A stretch of 64,000 bases of DNA from Desulfoferrobacter suflitae (GCF_022603395.1 NZ_JAIBKA010000009.1:124001-188000); one strand, 5' to 3'; positions 17,372 through 26,623 are shown, counted from the stretch's first letter. Notes: generated by a model not told the origin, from the letters alone. Numbers and translations: made by a program.

Positions 17372-19294
17372 ATGCCGTCTTCCTCACCTGTGTCGTCCCC
17401 TGTCGGCCACCAACCAATGCGGCCCTGGATTGCTGATTATGCGAGCAGGAAGACGATTGCCAGGAAGGCGCTGCAATCGATCAGGCGAGGCGATCGGGTT
17501 TTTATAGGGTCGGGCTGCGGCGAGCCTCAGCACTTGACTCAGGCCTTGGAAGAGCTGGTTCCTTCGCTTGCTGATTTGGAGATCCTGCACATCTTGAGTG
17601 TCGGCAAGACACGCTTTACCGAGGCGGGCTTTGCGGACAAGTGCCGGCTCAAGTCTTTTTTTGTGGCTTCTTCGAGCCGGGAAGCCGTTGCCGAAGGACG
17701 TGCCGATTACACTCCCATCAACCTTGGAGACATCCCCGGGTTGTTCCGCAGTGGAGCGCTGCCGCTGGATGTGGCGCTTATTCAGGTGTCCCCGCCGGAT
17801 GATCATGGTTACTGCAGCTACGGCATCGCGGTCGACATCGTCAAGTCGGCTGCGGAGACCGCCCGTCACGTGATCGCCCAGGTCAATCCGCAAATGCCGA
17901 GAACTTTGGGAGATTCGTTCATTCACGTGAGAGATGTTGACGCCTTTGTGGAACACGAAGAAGCGATTCTTGAGGTTGGCCGGCCGCTCATGAATCCCAT
18001 TGCCGAAGCCATAGGCAGCCACGTCGCCAAAGTGGTTGAAGATGGGTCGACCATTCGCGTGGGGGTGGGGAGTATCTCAACGGCGGTTCTGTATGCCCTG
18101 GAGGAGAAAAAAGAGCTGGGGGTGCATGCCGACATGCTGACGGATGCTTATTTGCATTTGATCAAAAAAGGCGTCATTACCGGTGCCAGAAAGAGCCTGC
18201 ACCCGGGCAGGATAGTGGCCAGCTTCTGTTTGGGCAGCAAACAGCTGTATGACTTTGCCGACAACAATCCCCTTGTGGCTTTTTATCCCACGGAATACAC
18301 CAATAATTACCAGGTTGTCAGTGGCAATGAAAAAATGGTTTCCATTAATTCCGCCCTGGAGGTCGATTTGACCGGCCAGGTCTGTTCGGATTCCCTGGGG
18401 TATGAGATCTACAGCGGCGTAGGGGGCGCCACCGACTTCCTTCGTGGCGCCAGACATTCCAAGGGAGGAAAGGCCATCATCGTTTTGCCTTCGGCAACAC
18501 TGGATGGTAAAAAGTCGCGCATCGTTCCGGATCTGACCGAAGGCGGTGGCGTGGTGACCACTCGGGGAGGCGTCCATTATGTGATAACGGAATACGGGAT
18601 CGCTCATCTGCACGGCAAGAGTATCCGGGAGCGCGCCTTGGCTTTGATCGGAATTGCCCATCCCGATTTTCGCGAATCCCTCATGCACGCCGCCCAAGAC
18701 CTCAACTACATCAGAAAGGATTTTGCGCACGTCGGCACTTCCAGGCTCTTATATCCTCAGCAGTGGGAGTTGACACAAATTTTTGCCGACGATACCAAAG
18801 TCCTGTTCCGGCCGAGCAAGCTCACGGATGAGCGGGCCCTCAAGGAGTTCTTCTATTCCTTGCCGCGCGATGAGTCGTATGTGAGGTTCTTGTCGACAAT
18901 GAAAGTGTTTCCCCACTATGATATCCAAAAACTCCTGGATATCGATTATTATAGAAAAATGAACATGGTCGGCATCGTCGGTGAAATGGATGCGGAACGC
19001 ATCATCGCCATTGCTCACTACGTTCTGGATGAAGAGAGTATGATCGCGGAGCTCGATTTTGCAGTGCATCCAACCTATGCCCGCAAAGGCATTGCAACCT
19101 TTTTGATTCATCATCTCACGGAGATAGCCAGGCAGCATTGTATTCGCATGCTCAAGGCTTATATCTCGCCCGGTAATGAAAAAGTGTTCGGCGTTTTTCA
19201 AAAATTGGGCTATTTGGTTGAAAGTTCCTTGATTAATGGTGTCCACGAAATACGAGTTCATTTCGAACCCGCTCAGGCTTGCCTGACGGATTGA
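17372..19294 (+). CDS. Acetyl-CoA hydrolase/transferase fused to a GNAT acetyltransferase domain
   Basis: A 640-residue fusion. Residues about 20-460 match the acetyl-CoA hydrolase/CoA-transferase family (IRRGDRVFIGSGCGEPQHL, the glutamate in NSALEVDLTGQV, GVGGATDFLRGARHSKGG, GVVTTRGGVHYVITEYGIAHL). Residues about 475-625 form a GNAT acetyltransferase (LDFAVHPTYARKGIATFLIH with the acetyl-CoA loop). The first part moves CoA between carboxylic acids; the GNAT part may acetylate a protein or small molecule, perhaps to sense acetyl-CoA. The same arrangement is known in deltaproteobacteria, and its partner reaction is not settled here. Confidence 0.85.
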   Translation: MPSSSPVSSPVGHQPMRPWIADYASRKTIARKALQSIRRGDRVFIGSGCGEPQHLTQALEELVPSLADLEILHILSVGKTRFTEAGFADKCRLKSFFVASSSREAVAEGRADYTPINLGDIPGLFRSGALPLDVALIQVSPPDDHGYCSYGIAVDIVKSAAETARHVIAQVNPQMPRTLGDSFIHVRDVDAFVEHEEAILEVGRPLMNPIAEAIGSHVAKVVEDGSTIRVGVGSISTAVLYALEEKKELGVHADMLTDAYLHLIKKGVITGARKSLHPGRIVASFCLGSKQLYDFADNNPLVAFYPTEYTNNYQVVSGNEKMVSINSALEVDLTGQVCSDSLGYEIYSGVGGATDFLRGARHSKGGKAIIVLPSATLDGKKSRIVPDLTEGGGVVTTRGGVHYVITEYGIAHLHGKSIRERALALIGIAHPDFRESLMHAAQDLNYIRKDFAHVGTSRLLYPQQWELTQIFADDTKVLFRPSKLTDERALKEFFYSLPRDESYVRFLSTMKVFPHYDIQKLLDIDYYRKMNMVGIVGEMDAERIIAIAHYVLDEESMIAELDFAVHPTYARKGIATFLIHHLTEIARQHCIRMLKAYISPGNEKVFGVFQKLGYLVESSLINGVHEIRVHFEPAQACLTD

Positions 19295-19329
19295 GGAGCG
19301 GTAATGGCCGGCAAAGGTTTCACCACTTT

Positions 19330-19353
19330 TTGCTGTAGAAAAAGCTGCAGCAA
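19330..19353. repeat. Hairpin upstream of the carboxyl-terminal protease gene
   Basis: Nine-base arms TTGCTGTAG and CTGCAGCAA (one G-U pair) with a 6-base A-rich loop. No T tract follows on the plus strand. It may end the upstream transcript weakly or shape the leader of the next gene. Confidence 0.3.
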
Positions 19354-19401
19354 GAAACTACAATTTCATAATAAATCATCAGCAGAGTGAGGAATTTTCG
19401 C

Positions 19402-20727
19402 ATGTCCAAAAATAAGAAAATAGTGGCCATATTGGTTCTTATTGGGATGACATTTTTCGTTCTCAGTTGGTCCAGTTTGACCGCACGAACCAACCCCGAA
19501 GGTTCGGGTATCTACCAGTATCTGAGACTATTCAGTGACGTACTGAATCTGGTTCAAGACAATTACGTGGAAAAGGTTGAATCCAAGGAACTGATCTACG
19601 GCGCCATCAATGGCATGCTCAAGGACCTTGATCCGCACTCGTCGTTTCTCAAACCGGAAGACTACAAGGAACTGCAGATTGAGACCAAAGGCAAATTTGG
19701 AGGATTGGGCATCGAGATCACCATCAAAGATTCCATTTTGACGGTTGTCTCACCCCTCGAGGGAACGCCTGCAGACAGGGCCGGAATGGAGGCGGGGGAC
19801 CAGATTGTCAAGATCGATGATGAGCCCACTCAGGATATGTCGCTCATGGAGGCCGTGCAGAAGATGCGCGGCCCCAAAGGCACCAAGGTCAAGTTAACGG
19901 TGATCCGCAAGGGTGAAAAAAAGCCCCTGGAGTTTGATATCGTGCGCGACGTGATCACCATTCAAAGTGTCAAATCCCAGATGTTGGAACCTTCCTATGG
20001 TTATGTGCGAATATCCAGTTTTCAGAGCGGGACCGCAAATGATCTGCGTAAGGCGTTGGATGAGCTGGAAAAGCAGAATCAGCCTCTGCAGGGATTGGTT
20101 TTGGATTTGCGCAATGATCCCGGTGGACTGTTGGATCAGGCGGTGGAAGTGAGTGATGAATTTCTCGACAGCGGGTTGATCGTCTACACGGGGGGCAGGC
20201 TGGAAAGCCAAAAAATGCGCTTTGAGGCGCACAAGAATGATAAGCCGCACAATTATCCCATTGTGGTACTGGTAAACGCCGGCAGCGCCAGTGCCTCGGA
20301 AATTGTGGCGGGGGCCCTGCAGGATCACAAGCGGGCCATCATCCTGGGCGAGCCCACTTTTGGTAAAGGGTCGGTGCAAACGGTCATCCCGTTGAATGAC
20401 GGGTCAGCCATAAGGCTCACCACATCCCTCTACTACACCCCCTCGGGACGCTCCATTCAGGCGAAGGGCATCGAACCCGATATCATTGTCAAGCGCGAAC
20501 TGGGCGAAAAGACGGACGATGAGGAAGCCAGAGAAATTCAGCGCATCCGGGAAAAGAATCTGCCGCGCCATATGGAACTGCAAAAAATCGACGGCAAGGA
20601 GGGCAAAGAGAATCTCCCCGGTGCCGATTCAGACGCGCAAAAGCTGCTCGATCAGGACAACCAGGTGAGACGGGCGCTTGATTTGCTGAAAAGCTATAAA
20701 ATTATGGCAAAAATGCGTTTTAATTAA
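19402..20727 (+). CDS. Carboxyl-terminal processing protease, S41 family
   Basis: A 441-residue exported serine protease. An N-terminal hydrophobic segment (KIVAILVLIGMTFFVLSWSS) anchors or exports it; a PDZ domain follows (GGLGIEITIKDSILTVVSPL to VRDVITIQ), then the S41 catalytic core with Ser in NAGSASASEIVAGALQDH and Lys in FGKGSVQTVIPL. CtpA-type proteases trim or degrade envelope proteins and act on murein hydrolase networks. ATG 19402 has GAGG nine bases upstream; a GTG at 19387 is the alternative. The stop overlaps the next start by one base (TAATG), so the two genes are coupled. Confidence 0.92.
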   Translation: MSKNKKIVAILVLIGMTFFVLSWSSLTARTNPEGSGIYQYLRLFSDVLNLVQDNYVEKVESKELIYGAINGMLKDLDPHSSFLKPEDYKELQIETKGKFGGLGIEITIKDSILTVVSPLEGTPADRAGMEAGDQIVKIDDEPTQDMSLMEAVQKMRGPKGTKVKLTVIRKGEKKPLEFDIVRDVITIQSVKSQMLEPSYGYVRISSFQSGTANDLRKALDELEKQNQPLQGLVLDLRNDPGGLLDQAVEVSDEFLDSGLIVYTGGRLESQKMRFEAHKNDKPHNYPIVVLVNAGSASASEIVAGALQDHKRAIILGEPTFGKGSVQTVIPLNDGSAIRLTTSLYYTPSGRSIQAKGIEPDIIVKRELGEKTDDEEAREIQRIREKNLPRHMELQKIDGKEGKENLPGADSDAQKLLDQDNQVRRALDLLKSYKIMAKMRFN

Positions 20728-21941
20728 TGGCCTCAAAATCCGCTGCGGGGAAAAAGAAGGAAGCATCCAAGAGGCGTGCCGCATCGCAGCGTGGAAAATC
20801 GCAACGCCCCGGCAGTTCAGCGCGGAGCCCGAAAAGCAAAGCAGGGCCTTCGCGAGTTGCTGCACTCCTGCCCTTTTTTTCAATCTGGCTGGTTGCTGCT
20901 GTGGTTTTGGGTGGGTTGATCTATTGGGGCAACCTCGAGCAGTCATCCCCTGTGAAACAACCGGTCGTGGAAGACGCCGGGACAAGAAACGGTCCCAAGT
21001 CTTTCGGCAAGATCCACAAGGAAGCAAGCAAGGAAGTACGGAAGGCAGGAGAAGCAAGAAGAGTAAAGGAGCAGCAGGCCAGGGCGGTTGAGCCCGCCAG
21101 GCCGAAACCATCCGTCGAAGTTCCGCCGCCTCCCAGGCAGAGTGTTGCGGCGAACCGCCCTGCGTTGCACGAAGAAAAGAAACTGGCATCCCTGCAGCCA
21201 GGCAAGCCGAAGATTGTGCCGCCTCGCGAAACCAAACCTGTGGCTCCGCTGGGTGAGGTAGCCATTGTCATCGACGATTTCGGACTGAATCTCGAAATGG
21301 CTAAGCGGTTTCTTACCATTCCTCTGGCAATTACTTTTTCAGTTCTGCCGTTTCAAACTCATAGTGAGGAAATCGCGAGGCTTGCCGGCAGTCATGGCCA
21401 TGAGGTGATCCTGCACCTGCCCATGGAGCCGCAGGAGTATCCTCGAATCAATCCGGGAACCGGCGCACTGCTGGTTTCCATGTCTCCCGAGAGCATTCAG
21501 CGGGCCGTGCGGACTGCATTGGATGCCTGCCCCAACGTATCCGGCGTGAACAATCACATGGGGTCGAGATTCACCCGGAACCCTGCGTCGATGCGGGTTG
21601 TGCTTTCCGAATTGCAGCGTCGCGGACTCTACTTTCTCGACAGCTTTACGACGGACAAGAGTGTCGGGTACTCCCTTGCCAGACAACTGAACCTTCCGAG
21701 CATACGCAGGGACATTTTCCTGGATCATACTCCCACGGAAAGATTTGTCCGCGGGCAGATTGTTCAGCTCATTCGCAGGGCGAAGATCCAAGGATCCGCC
21801 GTCGCCATCGGTCATCCCTACAAGTCGACTTACAAAGTTCTTGCCGAGGAAGCGGGGCGTTTCAAAAAAGAAGGAATCGCGGTGGTCTATTCGGGCAGGC
21901 TGATCCGGCATCCGGCTGTGCCACGCGCCGGCGGGGACTGA
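20727..21941 (+). CDS. Divergent polysaccharide deacetylase family protein (YibQ-like)
   Basis: A 404-residue inner-membrane-anchored protein: a basic Lys/Arg/Ser-rich head (residues 1-45), one membrane segment (LLPFFSIWLVAAVVLGGLIYW), a Pro/Lys linker to about residue 170, and a C-terminal domain with AIVIDDFGLN, LPFQTHSEEIA, VILHLPMEP, GVNNHMGSRFT and SVAIGHPYKST-like motifs of the divergent deacetylase family (DUF610). Its usual neighbour is an S41 protease and a murein peptidase, as here. Catalytic activity has not been generally shown for the family. The long positively charged cytoplasmic head is unusual. Confidence 0.85.
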   Translation: MASKSAAGKKKEASKRRAASQRGKSQRPGSSARSPKSKAGPSRVAALLPFFSIWLVAAVVLGGLIYWGNLEQSSPVKQPVVEDAGTRNGPKSFGKIHKEASKEVRKAGEARRVKEQQARAVEPARPKPSVEVPPPPRQSVAANRPALHEEKKLASLQPGKPKIVPPRETKPVAPLGEVAIVIDDFGLNLEMAKRFLTIPLAITFSVLPFQTHSEEIARLAGSHGHEVILHLPMEPQEYPRINPGTGALLVSMSPESIQRAVRTALDACPNVSGVNNHMGSRFTRNPASMRVVLSELQRRGLYFLDSFTTDKSVGYSLARQLNLPSIRRDIFLDHTPTERFVRGQIVQLIRRAKIQGSAVAIGHPYKSTYKVLAEEAGRFKKEGIAVVYSGRLIRHPAVPRAGGD

Positions 21942-21943
21942 GC

Positions 21944-21978
21944 GGATGCTTCCGCAGCGCTCGCGGCGGAAGCATTCC
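21944..21978. terminator. Strong hairpin after the deacetylase gene
   Basis: Arms GGATGCTTCCGC (21944-21955) and GCGGAAGCATTCC (21966-21978) with a 10-base loop, starting three bases after the stop codon. No T tract follows, so an intrinsic terminator is uncertain. Confidence 0.4.
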
Positions 21979-22048
21979 AGCTTGACGAAAGCCAAAATCA
22001 TTTTCTTAAACCGTATGAAACGGTAAAAGTGCTGGAGGTAAGAACAAT

Positions 22049-23104
22049 ATGTTGGGTCGACTCAGGTTGGTTTGTGGTTTGCTCGTGCTTTTTATGTGGC
22101 TCGGCGGTGCTCCCGCATTACAGGCAGTCGATGATAATGCAACACCGCAATCTTCGCCGCCTTCGGCTGCGCAGGGGAATCCGTCTCTGAGCATATCCGA
22201 AACCGTGTATGATTTTGGAGAAGTTGACGAGGGAGAAGAAGTCGCGCACGGTTTTGTCGTTCGAAATAACGGTCAAGAGCCGCTTGAAATCCACCAGGTG
22301 CGCCCGGGGTGAGGATGCGCCGTAGCCCATTTCGATCGGGTCATCCCGCCAGGCGGCGAGGGAAAAATTGAGCTGAAGGTGAGTTTGAAAGGTTTCCAGG
22401 GGAACGTGCAGAAGTCTGCCGGGGTGTTCAGCAACGATCCCATGAACCCGCGCACAACCCTGGTGATGAAGGGCAAAATTCGGACTCTCATCGAGACGCG
22501 ACCGGGCAGCACGATCTTTTTTCAGGGGCAAGCGGAGCAATTGGAAGTCAAGACCATTGATCTGACCACGGTGTCCAAGCCCTTTGAGATAACCGGGGTA
22601 GAAAGCAGCCTGGAAGACCGGATCGCGTATGAGATCAAAACGATTGAAGCGGGTAAGCACTACCGGCTGGAGGTTAAGAACCGGGCGAAAGAAGGAACCT
22701 ACCGGGGGGTCATCAGGATCTCCACGGACATGGCTCGAAAGCCGGAAATCTTGATACGCGTGGCGGGCAATATCGAGGGAGTGATATCGATTCGGCCTCA
22801 ATCCCTTGCTGTGGGGCGACTGGGTGCAAATCAGCCGCTGCGGTCGGGTAAGGTGCTGGTGATCAACAATCTGAACAGGCCCTTTAAAATCACGCGGATG
22901 ACCTATGATGCCAGTCTCCTCGAGGTCGTCCCGAAACCGCTGCCCAACGGACGGGTCGGTTATAGCCTCGAGGTGATACCAAAACCGGAGAATCTGCCCA
23001 ATCTGCCGCCGGGTGATCAGCGGCGGGAAGTGAAACTGGTGATCGAGACCAGCGCGGAAGCGCAAAAACAACATGAGGTAAAAGTCTATCTGATCAAGCG
23101 CTGA
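22049..23104 (+). CDS. Exported DUF1573-like protein, candidate selenoprotein (UGA at codon 88)
   Basis: The gene starts at ATG 22049 (GGAGG upstream) with a signal peptide (LVCGLLVLFMWLGGAPALQA). The DUF1573 pattern begins YDFGEVDEGEEVAHGFVVRN and reaches VRPG, then TGA at 22310-22312, then GCAVAHFDRVIPPGGEG and FSNDPMNPRTTLVMKG in the same frame to a normal stop at 23104. In this family the residue at the TGA is the first Cys of a conserved CGC; so the product would be U88-G-C90, a redox-like selenenylsulfide pair. No frameshift is needed and no ribosome site precedes the GTG at 22379. Full length is 351 residues: one DUF1573 module plus two further beta-rich modules. The alternative is a Cys-to-stop mutation. 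Confidence 0.82.
22313..22346 (+). promoter_or_regulatory. Candidate bacterial SECIS hairpin just after the UGA
   Basis: Immediately downstream of the UGA, GGATG (22313-22317) pairs with CATCC (22342-22346) and GCCC (22325-22328) pairs with GGGT (22338-22341). A 7-base bulge lies on the 5' side. The 9-base apical loop starts 16 bases after the UGA, within the known spacing for bacterial SECIS elements. The loop does not show a clear early G, so this is a candidate only; the same bases also encode protein. Confidence 0.45.
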
Positions 23105-23194
23105 AGGTACATGGTGTCACCGGCTCTGCCCGGCAAATTAGGGTGGAGCTGGAATCCGACCATAGCTGCCGATGCTGAGCGGCCTGGGATATGA

Positions 23195-24139
23195 ATGAAA
23201 TACTCAATTATTATCGCATTGTATAATGAAGAGGAAAATATCGAGCCATTGTTCGCGCGTCTCATTCCCGTCATGCAACAATTGGGAGGTTCGACGGAGT
23301 ATTGGATTGTGGATGACGGGAGCGAGGACGCCGGCCTGAGGCGCCTCGAGGAACTGCAGAAGCAGGGCACGGCGAATATAAATATCCTTAAACTGTCGCG
23401 TAACTTCGGACATCACAATGCCCTGTGCGCCGGTATGGATCATGCCGGCGGCGACATCTGCATCATGCTCGACGGTGACCTCCAGGATAAGCCGGAGGAT
23501 ATCCCCAAACTGATCGATCAGCTGGAAGCGGGATATGATGTGGTTTACGCCGTGCGCAAGTCCCGCAATGAGCCCTTTTTGCGAAGAATGTTGTCAAGCG
23601 CCTTCTGGTATGTAGTCAATTACATGACCGGCTTGCATTGCCCGCATAACCAGGCGGTCCTGCGCGCCTTCAGGAAGACGGTGCGCGATGAACTGGTCAG
23701 ACTCGACGAGGCGCACGCTTTTCTGGCCGGCATGTTTGCCTGGGTGGGGTTCAAACAAACAAGTGTGGCGGTCAGCCAGGGAGTGCGCCAAAGCGGCAAG
23801 TCAAAATATCAGATTCACTCACTGATCTCCCAGGTGTTGAATGCCCTGATCGGCTTTTCCGAAAAACCTCTCCGCTTGATTTCATTTCTGGGCGTCTCGT
23901 TATCGACTGTTTCATTTTGTATTGGGTTTGTACTGGTCCTGCAGAAAATCGCTCGAGACCAAGATCTTCCAGAGTGGACATCAGTGACCCTGGCCATCTT
24001 TTTTTCGACCGGGATCATCCTGCTCTGTCTGGGTATCATGGCGGAATACCTCGGCCGTCTGTATGGGCAGACTCTGCAACGACCGAAATACATCGTTGAA
24101 AAGAAAATCCTTTCCGATTCGTCCTGCTATGACCGATAG
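23195..24139 (+). CDS. Glycosyltransferase family 2, polyprenyl-phosphate sugar synthase type
   Basis: A 314-residue protein with a GT-A fold (YSIIIALYNEEENIEPLFAR, WIVDDGSEDAG, MLDGDLQDKPEDIP with the metal-binding DxD-like Asp) and two C-terminal membrane segments (LISFLGVSLSTVSFCIGFVL and LAIFFSTGIILLCLGIMAEY). This layout fits enzymes that load glucose, mannose or aminoarabinose onto undecaprenyl phosphate (GtrB/ArnC/DPM1 type). It heads a five-gene cassette; the next gene overlaps its end by 11 bases. Confidence 0.88.
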   Translation: MKYSIIIALYNEEENIEPLFARLIPVMQQLGGSTEYWIVDDGSEDAGLRRLEELQKQGTANINILKLSRNFGHHNALCAGMDHAGGDICIMLDGDLQDKPEDIPKLIDQLEAGYDVVYAVRKSRNEPFLRRMLSSAFWYVVNYMTGLHCPHNQAVLRAFRKTVRDELVRLDEAHAFLAGMFAWVGFKQTSVAVSQGVRQSGKSKYQIHSLISQVLNALIGFSEKPLRLISFLGVSLSTVSFCIGFVLVLQKIARDQDLPEWTSVTLAIFFSTGIILLCLGIMAEYLGRLYGQTLQRPKYIVEKKILSDSSCYDR

Positions 24140-25589
24140 ATTTTTGCTTTTCAGGAGAGAGGATCATCCTTCGGTTTCAGGGGACTGGAGCTATCGGGAT
24201 GGCTGGTGGTTTCTGCGGGAAGCGGATGTTCACCTGACCTGCGGCAAAAGCCTGCAACTTCGCAAGGGTTTGTTTGTAACCCGCCCATTTTTCTACTCTG
24301 GATGTGAGGAATTATTTGTTGCCTCCACATCATGGATTGAAGTTGTGCAAACCCTGCGCCGCTACGGTATCCCTGTAGGTTGCGAAGCGGAGTTCGTGTG
24401 GCAGTATTTGGAGTCGCAGTGCCCCCTGACCAACAAAACCTTCTGCCGTAATGTCTATGTGCTGCGTTGCGGCGAACAGGTGAACTATCTTTTCGGGAGA
24501 AAGCCGCAGGCAAGCTTAAAGAAATATGTTCCGCCTGCCGTGGAAGCCTCCAGGGAAGAACCCGACTTGCGCAAACTGCTTGTTGTGTCTCTTCGGGAGC
24601 TTGCGATGGACAATGCCGGTTTTCACTTGAGTGCGGGCTTGGACTCTTCTATTTTGATCATTCTTGCGCGCCAGTTGCATCCTGAAGCATCCATCAAAGC
24701 TTTTTCCTGCAAGACTCTCGGCAGAGGTCCCGGCGATGAGTTGCCCAATGTACATAGACTTGCGCGCGATTATCGTCTGGACCTGACGGTATACGACTTC
24801 ACGCAGGTCGATTTGCTTCTGGAGGGAAGGCGACTTATCGAAACCCTCCACTATCCCATTGCCCATCCCAGTCATTTGACTCGGTTCTTGCTCGATGATG
24901 CTATTTCAGCCGAGCATATGGATTATGTGGTGACCGGCCGCGGGGCAGACGAGTCCTTAGCAGGATATTCGTGGCATCTGCCCGAATATGCCGATCCGAG
25001 AAGGCACCGGGAAAGAGTTCTTGTCACCTCGAGAGGGCTCCTGCAGTCGATTTTCAAGCAAGAGTGGCAGAGCGCTTATTTTTCCAAATGGGCACGGCCG
25101 GCCCCGCTGAGTTTGACGGAGAGGCTGCAATATGACTGGTGGACACTGTTTGAGTCCTGGAATGTGATAGAGACAAGTCTTGAACGTTCATTTGGTCTTG
25201 AGTATGTGAATCCATTCCTGCGAAGGGAGTTTATTGAAACATTGATTGCAATGCCGGCAGCAAGGTTGATTGCGGGGAACACGTCGAAGAGCTATCTGAA
25301 GAAATATTTCAAGCACACCTATCCACAGTACATACTGGAATACCCCAAGCGCGGTTTGACCATGGATATCAATGCTTATTTCCAGGGCTATTCGAGCCGT
25401 GAGATCATGCACGCCATATTCAACGATTGCGACTTTGCACAGAGGCAACTGCGGCGCAGTGCGGTAGAAAAGCTGGTAGAAGAAACCCTAACGGGTACCG
25501 GGGAATATGGCTGGCAGGTCTGGAGCCTCTATCTCGCGTCGCTTGCGAGTATAAAGCTGAGCGCTTTGGGCCATCAGGTGTACAGTTGA
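24129..25589 (+). CDS. Asparagine-synthetase-like ATP-dependent ligase without active glutaminase
   Basis: A 486-residue protein. The C-terminal two thirds carry the asparagine synthetase PP-loop SAGLDSS (168-174) and the VVTGRGADESLAGYSW block that binds ATP and substrate. The N-terminal part is shorter than a glutaminase domain and lacks the Met-Cys start nucleophile, so it probably uses ammonia or catalyses another amide bond, as beta-lactam and lasso-peptide synthetases do. ATG 24129 overlaps the glycosyltransferase gene by 11 bases. Its position in a sugar-modification cassette suggests amidation of a sugar acid or a peptide link, but the substrate is unknown. Confidence 0.75.
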   Translation: MTDRFLLFRREDHPSVSGDWSYRDGWWFLREADVHLTCGKSLQLRKGLFVTRPFFYSGCEELFVASTSWIEVVQTLRRYGIPVGCEAEFVWQYLESQCPLTNKTFCRNVYVLRCGEQVNYLFGRKPQASLKKYVPPAVEASREEPDLRKLLVVSLRELAMDNAGFHLSAGLDSSILIILARQLHPEASIKAFSCKTLGRGPGDELPNVHRLARDYRLDLTVYDFTQVDLLLEGRRLIETLHYPIAHPSHLTRFLLDDAISAEHMDYVVTGRGADESLAGYSWHLPEYADPRRHRERVLVTSRGLLQSIFKQEWQSAYFSKWARPAPLSLTERLQYDWWTLFESWNVIETSLERSFGLEYVNPFLRREFIETLIAMPAARLIAGNTSKSYLKKYFKHTYPQYILEYPKRGLTMDINAYFQGYSSREIMHAIFNDCDFAQRQLRRSAVEKLVEETLTGTGEYGWQVWSLYLASLASIKLSALGHQVYS

Positions 25590-25590
25590 T

Positions 25591-26553
25591 TTGTTTGGGA
25601 AAGGATTTGCACCTGCCGTGAAATGGAAATTGTCTTTTATTTCGCATTTGTCTGTCCATGTAGATGACAGTCAATTGTACGACTGTGGAAGTCAGTGCCC
25701 TTTATGCTTGAGTGAACAGTTAAGGGATACGGTTGCGGTAATTCAGGAGGCTCCGGCCGTCCGGCTTCTGCAATGCGGCAATTGTAAAGCAATATCAGCA
25801 TCTCACATGCCGGTTCCCGAGTACTTGAACGGATATTATCAAGGGCGATTCGCGGAAATTTACCGACAGTACACACCCGGTAAACAAATTACATTCCATG
25901 ATGAGGATCGCTTTGCCGGGCATATATTGCGCTACCTCGCCAAACAGTGGATCGATCGGCAAGAGAGTTTACGGATCGTCGATTTTGGCGGTGGCGACGG
26001 TTCTCTTGCCGTGGCAGTGGCTTCGCGCCTGCGCCGAAAAGTCGAAATCATGGTAATCGATCATGGGCCGGAATGGGTTCGAGAGGGTCAGGTGCACATC
26101 GAGAAGAGAAGATCGGTCGAGTCGCTTGCAAACAACTGCCATATCGTCATAGCCAGTGCAAGCCTCGAGCATGTTCCGTACCCTTACCCGGTCATCAAAA
26201 AACTGTACTCACTGCTGCAACCGGGCGGGTACTTTTATGTGCGAACGCCTTTCGTTTCGCCTTTCATGAAGCTGTGGGACATGTTTGATTTTGGCTATCC
26301 GGCCCATCTCCACGATCTCGGACCTGCATTTTGGAATTCCTTCGTGCGCATTTTCGCTCCCGATGCAGCGTGCATTGTTTCGCAGCCGTCCATTGTGGAA
26401 ACATCCTTTACAAAGAAGCCCATTAAAACGATAATTGCTGCCGCGTTAAAGCTGCCGGGACATTTGGAGGCACGCGTGAGAGGCATCGGGCGGGAACCGT
26501 TGTGGCAATATGTGGGAGGATGGGAGGCCGTGTTCCGCAGGAAGCCTGTTTGA
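25591..26553 (+). CDS. SAM-dependent methyltransferase with N-terminal zinc ribbon
   Basis: A 320-residue protein. CPLC (about residue 38) and CGNC (about 64) make a likely zinc ribbon, a layout seen in C-methyltransferases acting on nucleotide sugars and in SPASM-adjacent methyltransferases. The Rossmann core follows with SAM motif I VDFGGGDGSLAVAVA, ASLEHVPYP, and LLQPGGYFYVRTPF. The start is a TTG at 25591; a GTG at 25618 is also possible. One base separates it from the stop of the upstream gene, so it belongs to the same operon. Confidence 0.8.
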   Translation: MFGKGFAPAVKWKLSFISHLSVHVDDSQLYDCGSQCPLCLSEQLRDTVAVIQEAPAVRLLQCGNCKAISASHMPVPEYLNGYYQGRFAEIYRQYTPGKQITFHDEDRFAGHILRYLAKQWIDRQESLRIVDFGGGDGSLAVAVASRLRRKVEIMVIDHGPEWVREGQVHIEKRRSVESLANNCHIVIASASLEHVPYPYPVIKKLYSLLQPGGYFYVRTPFVSPFMKLWDMFDFGYPAHLHDLGPAFWNSFVRIFAPDAACIVSQPSIVETSFTKKPIKTIIAAALKLPGHLEARVRGIGREPLWQYVGGWEAVFRRKPV

Positions 26554-26623
26554 GAGGGCAGAGGGCGGCAGCGAACCGATGACGGCGCAGGCAGCAAAGG
26601 TTGTGTGAGGAAAGGGAAGGATT

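Noticed and set aside
22310-22312. Frameshift or plain nonsense mutation instead of selenocysteine
   Set aside because: Both sides are in the same frame, so no shift is needed, and the TGA sits precisely on a conserved redox Cys. A Cys-to-TGA point mutation cannot be excluded but is less likely.
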